From assembly GCA_016711225.1 (NCBI GenBank), contig JADJTK010000012.1:1-64000 (forward strand): a stretch of 64,000 bases of DNA, in the 5' to 3' direction. The stretch's first letter is position 1; each line of letters opens with the position of its first letter. Shown here in pieces: positions 45,151 through 55,679 of the stretch. Position numbers and translations under genes: made by a program. Below the pieces are notes generated by a model. The model had not been told where the DNA came from, did no database searches, and worked only from the letters and a program-made list of their open reading frames with translations. Source of the DNA: Opitutaceae bacterium. GTDB lineage: Bacteria > Verrucomicrobiota > Verrucomicrobiia > Opitutales > Opitutaceae.

Positions 45151-48100
45151 CGGTGAGAACCGTCTTCGGCCACTGGAAACGGAATATGGAGCCGCGCGGC
45201 TCCCGACACGACACCGTCGCCTTTCCTCCGTAGCGGGCGACGATACGCCGCACCAGCGCCAGCCCGATGCCGCTGCCCTCGATCTCGTCGCGCGGCCGCA
45301 GCGTCTGGAACATGCCGAAGATGCGTTCGTGGAAATCGGGCGGAATCCCCGGCCCATCGTCAGCCACGGTGAACTCAAACCACTCGCCCGCCTCTCGCAC
45401 CGCGATCTCGATCAATCCGGCGGAGCGGTCGTGGTGCTTGATGGCATTGGCGATGAGGTTGGTGAGGACCTGGCGCAACGGTGTGACGGCCGTCGCAAAC
45501 ACCGGCGTCGGAGGATCCAGCCGCACGATGAAGCCGGCGGGCGGATTGATCATCTCGGCGATCTCCCGGACGAGTCGGGCCACGTCGACTTGTACAATGT
45601 CGGCGGGCACACGCCCGGCGCGCGAGTAGGCCAGCAGGTCGTCGAGCAGACGCTCCATGCGATGGGCCCGCTGGCGAAGCAGATCGAGGTGCTTGCGACT
45701 GTCGCCGGTCAGCACGGACTCGAGGTCCTCCTGCAGCCAGCCGGCGAGGCTGTCGATCGCGCGCAGCGGCGACTTCAGGTCATGCGAGGCGACGTAGGCG
45801 AACTGTTCCAAATCGGTGTTGGAGCGCGAGAGCTCGGCGAGCAACCGATGCTGGCGCGTCTCCATGATCTTCCGCAGCGAAATGTCGCGGTGCACGGCGA
45901 ACACCAGGGTGCGCCCGCGCCAGTCGACGCCGCCGGAGCTCACCTCGACGTCGAGCAGCTGGCCGTTCTTGCGCCGGTGCCGGGTCTCGAATGTGGCGCC
46001 CACTTCGGCCAAGGAAACAAGCTTCGCCAACAACTTCGGCTTCGGCATCTGGTCATCCCAGTCCCAGACGCACAAGCGCTGCGCCTCCTCCACCGAATAG
46101 CCGAGCATATCGGCGAAAGCGCGATTCAGCTCCACCACTTCGCCCGCGAGGTCCAGGACGACGATACCGTCCTGGGACTGTTCGAAGAGCACGCGTCGGC
46201 GCTCAGCCTCCTGCGCGAGGGCCTGCGCCTCCACCTTGCCCTTGGTGATGTCGAGATTCACGCCGACCACGTGCACCGGGTGGCCGTCGACATCAGTGAC
46301 GCAGACCTCCGCGGCCTGCATATGCCGGATCGCCCCATTGTCGGCCCGCCGGATACGGAACTCTCGTTCGCTGCGCCCCCCGTTGTGCGCGATTCCCTGC
46401 AGGATTCGCAGTTGCTCGGGCAGGTCTTCCGGCAGAACCGCCTCCGCCCATTGCTGAAAATCGATGCGCCGATCGCCCCGTGGTTGGAGTCCGTAGAAGC
46501 GATGCATCTGGGCATCCCACTCGACCGTATTGCGACCGATATCCCAGTCCCAGATTCCGATTCCCGCAGTCTCCACCGCCAGCTGCAGTCGTTGCTGACT
46601 GACCATCAGCGCCTCTTCGGCACGCTTGCGTTCGACCACCTCCCACGAGAAGTCGCCCAGCAACAGGGCGATCTCGACGTCCGGCTGATCATAGCCGGCC
46701 GGCTTGTTGCCCACCCCGATGATCGCCACGATCCGCTCGCCCCGCAGGATCGGCACCACCAGCTGGCGCAGGATCGGCGCGTGTCCCGCCGGCAGCCCGC
46801 GTTTATGGGCCAGCGCCGCGTAGTCGTTGTGAATGACCGGTCGGCGCTCCCGCACACAGTCCACCCACACCCCGGCCTTTGAAATCGGATAGTGCTGCCC
46901 CTGGCCCTCCGCCGTGCACATGTGGCGGACGGTGTTGGTCGACCACGCCTGCAACGTCAGGGTCTCCTGATCCGCATCCATGAAGTGGTAGAAACCAATG
47001 GTGCTGCCGGTGCGCGCCTCGATCTCGTCGAGTGCGAGTTGCAGGAAGCCCTTGAGCGAGACGCTGGGCGCGGCCTCCATCAGCCGCAAGCGCGCCTGCA
47101 TGAGCTCCTCGTTCTTCTTCCGCTGGGAGATGTCGCGGGCGACGGTCGAGATCATGGCCACCGCCCCATCGGGCCCGCGGTGCGCCACGATCACCTGCGT
47201 ATGCGGTATCTCCCGCCCGTCATGCGAGACGAACGCTGTCTCCCCTGTCCACGTACCGTCCCGAATCGCCGCAGGGATTCCCTCCTCCTGCACCCGCTTC
47301 GCCGCCCAAGCGGGATGCGACTTCTCGATGCTGTGGGTGCCCGGATCGTCGCCGTCGCCCAGGCCGAAGAGGCGGCGCGCGGTTCGATTGAAATAGCGAA
47401 TGCGCCCCTCGGGAGAGGCGGTGGCCACGAAGTCGGAGGTCGACTCGATGATCTGCGAGAGCTGGGTTCGCAGGGCCTCGGCCTGCTTGCTGCGAGTGAC
47501 GTCGTGAAAGATCAGCAACAAGTGCGGCTCGCCGCCCGCCTCAAAGGGAGAGAGGGCGCAGTCCAGCCACAGGTCGCGGCCGAAGGTCGTGTGCAGCGAG
47601 ATCTCAATCTGGTGCACCTGCCGGGCCGCGAGCGTACGCTCGGCAGCGGCCAGCAGGCCTGACTTCCGCCACGAGGGAATCTGCCGGAAATCCTGCCGAA
47701 GCAGGGCCTCAACCGTGCCCCCGACCACCCGCGCCGCCGTCGCATTGGCCATCACACAGCGCCCCGAAGCCTTGAACACCTCGATACCCGCCGTCGCGGC
47801 GCCCAGCAGCTTCTCGTTGAGCTCGAGCACATCACGCAATCGCGCCTCGCGCTCGCGCAACGCCGCGGCCGCCTCCAGCAGCGTCCGGTACTTGCCGCGC
47901 TGCAACCAGATCAGGCCGATCAGGCTGCCCACCGCCCCGGCCAGCAGCACCAGCACCGCCACGATCAGTTTCGCCCGGGAGCGCCAGTCCTCCAAGGCCT
48001 CCTCCGTGTCGATCTTGGTCACAATGAACCACGGCGAGTCCGGCACGGCAGCCAAGGCGGCAAGGACCGGGGTCCCGGTGTAGTCCTTCCCCTCCACAAT

Positions 48101-48856
48101 CCCCGTACGGCCCAACACCGCCTCCACCGCCGGCACACCGCGTTGGGTGAGCGGAATCCTCAACCGGAACGCCGCCTGCCCATCATGCCGCAGCGGATTG
48201 AGAAACAGGACATCATCGCCGTCGCGCCGCACAAACAACGCTTCCCCCGTGCGGGTCGGCGTCGGCCAAGTCTGCGTCACCGGATAAAGGAAATGCTGCA
48301 CATCGACCGGCAGGAGCACGATGGCAAACGGCGCTCCGACCGCCGAGCCGGCACACAAAGGAGCCACCACCACGGCCTCCGGCGAAGGACTCCCGGCCTC
48401 CTGAAAGACGTCGGACACCACCGGTTGCGCCCAACCCATCGCCCGATCCAGCGCCCGCAGCACCGGAGCCGCGAAATCGTCCGTCTTGCCCGCAGGGCGC
48501 AACACCACGCGGCCTCGACCATCCATCAACACGATATCCCGGTAGGGATAATGCTCCTGCATGGCGCGAAAATGGGTCATGATCCGCTCCGCGTCTCCGG
48601 AGCCCGGGTCCGCCAGCAAACGGAGCACGGCCTCGCCGAACAACGGGCTGCCCATGAGTACCGCCGCATCGCCGATCCGCTCCGCGCGCCATTGCACGAT
48701 CTGCGCAACCTTGCTCCGAGCGATGCTCTCGAGATCCGCGCTCGCGCGCGCTCGCACCTGCCGCTCCTGCGCGCGGTAGAACCAACTGCCTCCCGTCACC
48801 AACACGAACAGCGACGCTCCAAAAATCCTCAGCAAGGAACGAGGCACCACGTTCAT
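45134..48856 (-). CDS. Multi-sensor histidine kinase (extracytoplasmic sensor, PAS, GAF, PAS)
   Basis: A 1240-residue membrane kinase. Order: TM helix about 10-26; extracytoplasmic sensor about 28-295, Cache-like in pattern (YPYRDIVLMDGRGRVVL, PWFIVTKIDTEEAL); TM about 299-321; PAS about 345-460; PAS/PAC about 465-590; GAF about 590-740 (RTGSTIGFYHFMD, YPISKAGVWVDCVRERRPVIHND); PAS about 752-880; PAS about 889-1005; HisKA about 1009-1075 with FAYVASHDLKSPLRAI; HATPase to the end (NLIANAIKHHD, DDGPGIP, GSGIGLALVRRI). The HisKA/HATPase pair is the phytochrome-like type, which fits the Rcp1-like regulator downstream. It heads the operon. The signal is unknown. ATG 48856 is placed just before the first helix. 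Confidence 0.93.
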   Translation of the reverse strand: MNVVPRSLLRIFGASLFVLVTGGSWFYRAQERQVRARASADLESIARSKVAQIVQWRAERIGDAAVLMGSPLFGEAVLRLLADPGSGDAERIMTHFRAMQEHYPYRDIVLMDGRGRVVLRPAGKTDDFAAPVLRALDRAMGWAQPVVSDVFQEAGSPSPEAVVVAPLCAGSAVGAPFAIVLLPVDVQHFLYPVTQTWPTPTRTGEALFVRRDGDDVLFLNPLRHDGQAAFRLRIPLTQRGVPAVEAVLGRTGIVEGKDYTGTPVLAALAAVPDSPWFIVTKIDTEEALEDWRSRAKLIVAVLVLLAGAVGSLIGLIWLQRGKYRTLLEAAAALREREARLRDVLELNEKLLGAATAGIEVFKASGRCVMANATAARVVGGTVEALLRQDFRQIPSWRKSGLLAAAERTLAARQVHQIEISLHTTFGRDLWLDCALSPFEAGGEPHLLLIFHDVTRSKQAEALRTQLSQIIESTSDFVATASPEGRIRYFNRTARRLFGLGDGDDPGTHSIEKSHPAWAAKRVQEEGIPAAIRDGTWTGETAFVSHDGREIPHTQVIVAHRGPDGAVAMISTVARDISQRKKNEELMQARLRLMEAAPSVSLKGFLQLALDEIEARTGSTIGFYHFMDADQETLTLQAWSTNTVRHMCTAEGQGQHYPISKAGVWVDCVRERRPVIHNDYAALAHKRGLPAGHAPILRQLVVPILRGERIVAIIGVGNKPAGYDQPDVEIALLLGDFSWEVVERKRAEEALMVSQQRLQLAVETAGIGIWDWDIGRNTVEWDAQMHRFYGLQPRGDRRIDFQQWAEAVLPEDLPEQLRILQGIAHNGGRSEREFRIRRADNGAIRHMQAAEVCVTDVDGHPVHVVGVNLDITKGKVEAQALAQEAERRRVLFEQSQDGIVVLDLAGEVVELNRAFADMLGYSVEEAQRLCVWDWDDQMPKPKLLAKLVSLAEVGATFETRHRRKNGQLLDVEVSSGGVDWRGRTLVFAVHRDISLRKIMETRQHRLLAELSRSNTDLEQFAYVASHDLKSPLRAIDSLAGWLQEDLESVLTGDSRKHLDLLRQRAHRMERLLDDLLAYSRAGRVPADIVQVDVARLVREIAEMINPPAGFIVRLDPPTPVFATAVTPLRQVLTNLIANAIKHHDRSAGLIEIAVREAGEWFEFTVADDGPGIPPDFHERIFGMFQTLRPRDEIEGSGIGLALVRRIVARYGGKATVSCREPRGSIFRFQWPKTVLTDESQS

Positions 48857-49316
48857 TTCGAGCCTCCGGTATACCCATTCGGTGACCGTACCGCCACGTT
48901 TGCGGCAGGCGCGCTCCGCCCACAGTTCGCCCTGGGCCAACGGCCCCCGCGCTGCAGCCCGTACATGACGATCCTCATAGAAAAGAGTGGCCGCAGTCCG
49001 ACCTCGCCGGAACCGCGACCGGCGAACCCTATCGGCTTGGTTGGCGAGGAGTTTACCTCATTCGCGCCCGGCGGAGACCGAACCGGAGCACTCCACAATA
49101 CGCAACCAGGCCGCCCCCTCGGCTTCGCGGCCCCTGCCGCCCCCCCGCGCGCGCTCCCTCGGCAAAACGTCGCCTCCCACGCTGCTCCCGCCCCGCCCCC
49201 ACAACCCGCGCACGCTTTCTCGACAGGAGCCTAAACTTCTCGTCCTCCGGCCCGATGTTGCCTTCACCTGCCGCCACCGTCGCCGCCCTCCGCAGCGCCG
49301 GCCGGCCCGTCCCAAT
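48857..49316. other. Intergenic region between two divergent signalling operons
   Basis: 460 bases with no supported gene. Both promoters should lie here. A short ATG-bearing frame overlaps the left part but has no family look. No strong hairpin or operator is seen. Confidence 0.45.
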
Positions 49317-49664
49317 ATGGCACTTGTCGATATCGATTCCTTGGTTGCCGGCATGAAAGTCGGCAAAGACGTCATTGAGGCCTCCGGCCAAACCCTTCTG
49401 CGCTCCGGCACCGAGATCAACGAGAAGCACCTGCGCATCCTGCGCTCCTGGGGCGTGCAGCAGGTCGACATCGAGGGGGACAAGCCGCCGGATGCCGACG
49501 ACAACTTCCTCGCCCGCGCCACCCCCGCCATGCTCGACCGCGCCCAGGCCGCCGTGGGTGAACGTTTCCACCGCACCGACCCCGCCCACCCTGCCATCGC
49601 CGAACTCATGCGCCTGGCCATTCTCGACGAGATCCGCAACCAGGCCGCCGCCTCCGCCCCATGA
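49317..49664 (+). CDS. Small protein like the N-terminal domain of HD-GYP proteins
   Basis: A 115-residue protein. The N-terminal part (VDIDSLVAGMKVGKDVIE, LLRSGTEINEKHLRILRSWGVQQVDIEG) matches the DUF3391-like unit found ahead of many HD-GYP domains: a start box, a glycine turn and a closing I/V-x-V strand. Here it is a free protein. The helical C-terminus ends in DEIRNQAAASAP. Its TGA overlaps the ATG of the HDOD gene, so the two are made together, as if an HD-GYP-like protein were split between two genes. Function unknown; a regulatory partner of the HDOD protein is the natural guess. Confidence 0.7.
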   Translation: MALVDIDSLVAGMKVGKDVIEASGQTLLRSGTEINEKHLRILRSWGVQQVDIEGDKPPDADDNFLARATPAMLDRAQAAVGERFHRTDPAHPAIAELMRLAILDEIRNQAAASAP

Positions 49665-50506
49665 GCACCACCGTCTCCCAGCTCATCGCCAAGGTGCGCA
49701 CGGTCTACTCCCTGCCCCAAACCTTCCACCGCCTTCAGGAAGTCGTGCAGAACCCCGACAGCTCCATGAGCGACATCGGCGAGGTGCTCATGGCCGACCA
49801 GGCCCTCTCGGCCCGCATCCTCCAGCTAGGCAACAGCTCCTTCTACGGCTTCCCCGCCCGCATCGAGACCATCAGCCATGCCGTCACCATGATCGGCGCC
49901 GAGCAGATGATCGCCCTCGTGCAGGGCACCTGCGTGGCCTCCATCTTCAGCCAGGTCCCCCGCGAACTGGTCAACATGGAGCTGTTCTGGCGGCACAGCA
50001 TCGCCTGCGGGGTCACCGCGCGCCTGATCGCCGCGCGTCGCCGCGAGCCCAACACCGAGCGCTTCTTCCTGCTCGGCCTGCTCCACGACATCGGCCGGCT
50101 GGTCATCTTCCAGCACCTGCCCGCCGAGGCCGCCGAGACCATCACCCGCGCCGGCCGCGAGCGCCGCATGCTCTATGAAGTCGAAAACGCCGTGCTCGGC
50201 TTCGACCACGCCACCGTCGGCTACGATCTGCTGCGCACCTGGAAGCTGCCCAGCCGCCTCTCCGAGCCGATCAAGATGCACCACAGCTACAACGCCGCCA
50301 GCCTCTATCCCATCGAGACTGCCATCCTGCACACCGCCGACGTGATCGTAAACGCCTTACGCTGCGGCACCAGCGGCGAACGCTACGTGCCCCCGCTCCA
50401 CGGCCCCCACTGGGAACTGGCCGGCCTCACCCCCGATATGCTCGCCCCCCTTTCCAAGGAGATCCACCGCCAGCTCGAGGAAGTCACCAAGACCATCCTC
50501 GCCTGA
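49661..50506 (+). CDS. HDOD domain protein
   Basis: A 281-residue protein with an HDOD domain, a catalytically reduced relative of HD phosphohydrolases used in signalling. Landmarks are LPQTFHRLQEVVQNPDSSMSDIGEV, the helix LSARILQLGNSSFYG, ISHAVTMIGAEQ, HSIACGVTARLIA, LLGLLHDIGRLVIFQHLP (an HD pair is kept in LLHDIG), GFDHATVGYDLLRTWKLP and IKMHH. The start overlaps the upstream stop (ATGA), and the hybrid kinase begins six bases after the stop. It probably is a signalling adaptor rather than a c-di-GMP hydrolase. Confidence 0.92.
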   Translation: MSTTVSQLIAKVRTVYSLPQTFHRLQEVVQNPDSSMSDIGEVLMADQALSARILQLGNSSFYGFPARIETISHAVTMIGAEQMIALVQGTCVASIFSQVPRELVNMELFWRHSIACGVTARLIAARRREPNTERFFLLGLLHDIGRLVIFQHLPAEAAETITRAGRERRMLYEVENAVLGFDHATVGYDLLRTWKLPSRLSEPIKMHHSYNAASLYPIETAILHTADVIVNALRCGTSGERYVPPLHGPHWELAGLTPDMLAPLSKEIHRQLEEVTKTILA

Positions 50507-50512
50507 TCCGCC

Positions 50513-52295
<1,783 letters not shown>

Positions 52296-52305
52296 CGCTC
52301 GCCCT

Positions 52306-52333
52306 CGTAGCTGGACGACGCAGCCGTTCAGCC
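52306..52333 (+). repeat. Intergenic hairpin, family C, copy 1
   Basis: cgtagctggacgacgcagcc followed by gttcagcc. The second copy is at 55534. Arms are gctggacgac and gccgttcagc around a gca loop. It sits between two convergent genes and just overlaps the 3' end of the next one. Confidence 0.6.
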
Positions 52334-53236
52334 CCCCGGCCGCGGGATCCACAACCGCACCTGCGTGCCTACCCCGGGAGTGGAGGCGATCCAGAAGCGG
52401 CCGCCGAACTGTTTGGTCACCAGAAAGGCCTTCGTCAGCCCGAAGCCGCCGCCGAGTGTGCGCACATCGCCCACATTGCTCGCCCGCATCCCGAAACTCA
52501 CCACCTTCTCCAGCTCCGCCGCGGGGATGCCGCGGCCGTCGTCGCGCACCACAAAGCGGATCGCGGTGGCATCCTCATAAAAGGCCGCAGTGATGTGCCC
52601 GCCCGGCGCGGTATATTTGCGGGCATTGGCGATGAGATCGCGCATCACGTCCTGCAGCACGGGCGGCATGACCACCCGCCGGCCATCGATCACCTCGATT
52701 TTGAAATCCACATAGTAGTCGGAGGAGCCCTGCTGGGCGGCATTATAGAGGATGCGATAGCGGCCCTTGCTGTTCTGCTCGATCGCGGCGAACACTGCGG
52801 TGAAACTCGCCCGCAATCGCTCCACCTCGAATTCCTCCCAGCGTTCCGGCGAGGCCGCCCGCGCCAGCAGCTCACGGGCCCGCACCTTGAGGATGGCGAA
52901 CACCGTGCGCAGATTGGCCAAGGTCGTTGTGGCATCGGTGCCGGGAGTGGCCGCCCAATCCGGCAGGCCCGCCAATTCATGCTCCACGGTGCGCTCCAAC
53001 TCGTCGACGCGCGCGGCCTGCTCCAGGGCCCGCTCGCGGTTGCTTAGCGATTCCACAACGGCCTCACAGGCGGCCAGGCTTCGACCCAACAGCCGGTCGT
53101 TGTCGGCGATAGTGAGCCCGAGCATGACCAATTCGATATGGAGCACGTTGATCACGTTAACCACGGTGTGAAAGTCCAACAGCGACTGCTCGCCGGCGCT
53201 GAGGGGCGGAATATCGGTGATCTCGAGCTCGGTCAT
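52328..53236 (-). CDS. Atypical sensor histidine kinase, GHKL ATPase C-terminus
   Basis: A 302-residue soluble protein. The C-terminal half is a histidine-kinase ATPase domain: VLQDVMRDLIANARKYTAPGG (N box), VRDDGRGIPAAELEKVVSFGMRAS (G1) and LGGGFGLTKAFLVTKQFGG (G2). The N-terminal half is helical. It has no standard HisKA motif; a candidate histidine is in LLDFHTVVNVINVLHIEL. It may phosphorylate itself there or act as a pure ATPase. It is convergent with the hybrid kinase and divergent from the conserved gene at 53547. ATG 53236. Confidence 0.82.
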   Translation of the reverse strand: MTELEITDIPPLSAGEQSLLDFHTVVNVINVLHIELVMLGLTIADNDRLLGRSLAACEAVVESLSNRERALEQAARVDELERTVEHELAGLPDWAATPGTDATTTLANLRTVFAILKVRARELLARAASPERWEEFEVERLRASFTAVFAAIEQNSKGRYRILYNAAQQGSSDYYVDFKIEVIDGRRVVMPPVLQDVMRDLIANARKYTAPGGHITAAFYEDATAIRFVVRDDGRGIPAAELEKVVSFGMRASNVGDVRTLGGGFGLTKAFLVTKQFGGRFWIASTPGVGTQVRLWIPRPGG

Positions 53237-53546
53237 GGGTAGGGAAAGCGGGCCGCGGCGGCCCGTGATAGCCTATCGGCCTGCCCCCCTCCGACTTGAG
53301 CTGTAGCCTCGGATGCTCCCGGTTCTTCCCCCGCCCCTGCGCCTCCTCTACTCCTGCTCCTGCTCCTTCTCCGTTCGTAGCGACGTTCGCCAGAACGTCG
53401 GCCCCTTGCCACTTGCCCCTTGTTACTTGTCGCTTCTGCTCGATCCCTCCCCCGTTCTGCATTCTGCCTTCTTCGTTCTGCCTTAGGTCCCCCGCCAAGG
53501 CCCCGCCTTGCCTCCGTACCGCCCCTTCGCATCCTCGCCCCCGCGT
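53237..53546. repeat. Repeat-bearing intergenic region with family A hairpin
   Basis: Family A hairpin at 53377-53401: cgtagc, then cgacgttc-gcca-gaacgtcg, a perfect eight-base stem. Around 53402-53490 lie cttgccacttgccccttgt-like phrases and a ttctgcattctgcctt-like tract that recurs near 55100 and 55600. No gene is seen. Confidence 0.65.
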
Positions 53547-54998
53547 ATGCCCTCCACCTCGCCCGAGCCCAAGCAGCTGCTCACCACCAACCGCAAGGCA
53601 CTCACCGTCAACCTCGACCCGGCCCTCTACGGCACCTTCGCCGAGATCGGCGCCGGCCAGGAGGTCGCCCGCTGCTTTTTCCAGGTCGGCGGGGCCGCCG
53701 GCACCGTGGCCAAGACCATCTCGGCCTACGACATGACGTTCAGCGACGCCATCTACGGCAAAGCTCCCCGCTACGTCTCACGCGAGCGGTTGCACACCAT
53801 GCTCGACCACGAGTACGCGCTGCTCAGCGAGCGCCTCGGAGCCGCCCGCGGGCTGGATACCCGCTTCTTCGTTTTCGCCGACACCGTGGCCGCCCGCAAT
53901 TTCAAGGGCACCAACGAATGCCACGGCTGGATGGGCATGCGTTTCCAGATCAACCCCGGCGAGGAGCCCAACGACGTCGTCATCCATGTACGCATGTGGG
54001 ACAAGGAAAACGTCCTCCAGCAGCAAGCCCTCGGCATCATCGGTGTGAATCTGCTCTACGGAGTCGCCTATCTCCACCAGGACCCGAAGGCCCTTGTGGC
54101 CTCGCTGGCCGACAACCTGGGCACCGACCGTATCGAGGTCGACATGGTGCAGTTCTCCGGCCCGGCCTTCGCCACTGTCGACAACCGCCTGCTCTCTCTT
54201 TTTCTAGTCGAGGCCGGCCTCACCAACGCAGTGCTCTTTAGCCCCGCCGGCGAGGTCCTCCAACCCTCCGAAGCCCTCCGAAAAAAGGCCATCCTCGTCG
54301 AGCGCGGCAGCTTCCGGCCCGTCACCAACGTCAACCTCGACATGCTACGCGCCGCCGGCGAGCAGTTCGCCCGCGATCCTGCCGTCGGCGCCACCGACAC
54401 CGTCGTGCTCGCCGAGCTGACGATGCACAATCTGCTCGCCTCCGGCACGCTCGACCCCGCCGATTTTCTCGCCCGCGTCGACCTGCTGGGCGCGGTGGGC
54501 CTGCACGTGCTGGTTTCCAACTACTCGGTCTTCTTCCGCCTCACCCAATATTTCCGCCGCTATTCGCAGGAGCCGATCGGGGTCGTGCTCGGCATCAACA
54601 CCCTGCTCGGGGTGCTCGACGAGCAATACTACGCCAATCTGCCCGGGGGCATCCTCGAGGCCATCGGCCGGCTCTTCCGCGAAGCGGTGCGCCTCTACGT
54701 GTACCCCATGCATAAGGACGCACTGGCCTCCTACTGCGAACTGCCCGCCCCCGCCGGCACCGCCGTCTATACCGCCGAGAATCTCCAGGTCGCCCCGCAG
54801 CTGCACCACCTCTACGCCCATCTCCTGGCGAATCGTCACATCGTGGGGGTAACCGATTACGACCCGGCCGCGCTGGCCATTCCCTCGCGCGACATCCTCC
54901 GCCGCATCCAGGCCGGCACTCCGGGCTGGGAGCTGCTCATCCCCGCCGAGGCCGCCGCGTTGATTCGCGCGCGCCGCCTCTTCGGCTGCCGGGGATAG
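53547..54998 (+). CDS. Conserved protein of unknown function
   Basis: A 483-residue soluble protein of a conserved but uncharacterised kind. It begins KQLLTTNRKALTVNLDPALYGTFAEIGAGQEVARCFFQ and continues GTVAKTISAYDMTFSDAIYG and RYVSRERLHTMLDHEYALLSERL. These blocks have the density of invariant-looking Gly, Asp and Tyr expected of an enzyme, but no known motif: no P-loop, no GxFxPxHxGH and no metal cluster. The C-terminal third (PIGVVLGINTLLGVLDEQYYANLPGGILEAIGRLF) resembles a nucleotide- or sugar-binding alpha/beta domain only in general shape. I recall such proteins carrying nicotinate-nucleotide adenylyltransferase labels; I see no support for that. ATG 53547 precedes the conserved start. 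It stands alone. Confidence 0.8.
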   Translation: MPSTSPEPKQLLTTNRKALTVNLDPALYGTFAEIGAGQEVARCFFQVGGAAGTVAKTISAYDMTFSDAIYGKAPRYVSRERLHTMLDHEYALLSERLGAARGLDTRFFVFADTVAARNFKGTNECHGWMGMRFQINPGEEPNDVVIHVRMWDKENVLQQQALGIIGVNLLYGVAYLHQDPKALVASLADNLGTDRIEVDMVQFSGPAFATVDNRLLSLFLVEAGLTNAVLFSPAGEVLQPSEALRKKAILVERGSFRPVTNVNLDMLRAAGEQFARDPAVGATDTVVLAELTMHNLLASGTLDPADFLARVDLLGAVGLHVLVSNYSVFFRLTQYFRRYSQEPIGVVLGINTLLGVLDEQYYANLPGGILEAIGRLFREAVRLYVYPMHKDALASYCELPAPAGTAVYTAENLQVAPQLHHLYAHLLANRHIVGVTDYDPAALAIPSRDILRRIQAGTPGWELLIPAEAAALIRARRLFGCRG

Positions 54999-55146
54999 CC
55001 GCGAAGAACGAAACCCAACCACTCCGGTCACAGAGGACACGGAGGGGGAGGAGAACACAGAGGGATTCGTGGGGGCGCAAGCGTCCCTGCCTGCGCTCTA
55101 CCTTCTACATTCTTCGCTCTGCCTTAGGCATTCCGCCGCCCCTCGT

Positions 55147-55169
55147 GGCCCGCTCCTCTAGGACGGATC
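55147..55169 (+). repeat. Intergenic hairpin, family B
   Basis: Outer arms ggcccg and cggatc, inner arms tcct and agga; preceded by CGT as in the other copies. Confidence 0.65.
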
Positions 55170-55186
55170 TCCGGGACTTGTCCGGA

Positions 55187-55211
55187 CGTAGCGACGTTCG
55201 CCCGAACGTCG
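55187..55211 (+). repeat. Intergenic hairpin, family A
   Basis: cgtagc, then cgacgttc-gccc-gaacgtcg, nearly identical to the copy at 53377 and differing in the loop. Confidence 0.7.
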
Positions 55212-55533
55212 TGCCGTCGTGTAGGCCACCGCGGTGAGGTGGCCGGTTCGCTTGGAGTGCGAACCTCCGCGAGCCAAAGGAATCCATTCCTACCGTATCC
55301 GTGTTATCCGCGCTATCCGCGGTTGAATCGATTGTTCCCGGTGATCGGTGGCGAACCTCCGCGTAAGCCGAGGGCGTCTCCGCCGATCTGCGTCCATCTG
55401 CGTTCATCTGTGGTTACTCCTCCGGAACATGGAACCACGGATTCACGCGGATGAACGCGGATAAGGCATTCGGCGGTGACAGCCGCAAGGACCTCCGTGT
55501 TCTCTGTGGTGAAGTCGTCCGCCCCGCCTTCAT

Positions 55534-55561
55534 CGTAGCTGGGCGGCGCAGCCGTTCAGCC
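55534..55561 (+). repeat. Intergenic hairpin, family C, copy 2
   Basis: cgtagctgggcggcgcagcc then gttcagcc. Arms gctgggcggc and gccgttcagc pair over ten positions with two G-T wobbles. Confidence 0.65.
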
Positions 55562-55656
55562 CTGGGTGCGCCGAGCTCCGGCTCCGCTCCGCCTCCCCTT
55601 CGTTCTGCCTTCTGCATTCTTCGCTCTTCCTTAGGCGTCCCGCCGCCGCCCCTCGT

Positions 55657-55679
55657 GGCCCGCTCCTTTAGGACGGGTC
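55657..55679 (+). repeat. Intergenic hairpin, family B
   Basis: Outer arms ggcccg and cgggtc, inner arms tcct and agga. Compared with the copy at 23319 the third base pair has changed from T-A to C-G on both sides, a compensating change. Confidence 0.7.

Noticed and set aside
53547..54998. Nicotinate-nucleotide adenylyltransferase as a name for this gene
   Set aside because: No GxFxPxHxGH or ISSTxxR motif can be found; only a remembered label supports it.
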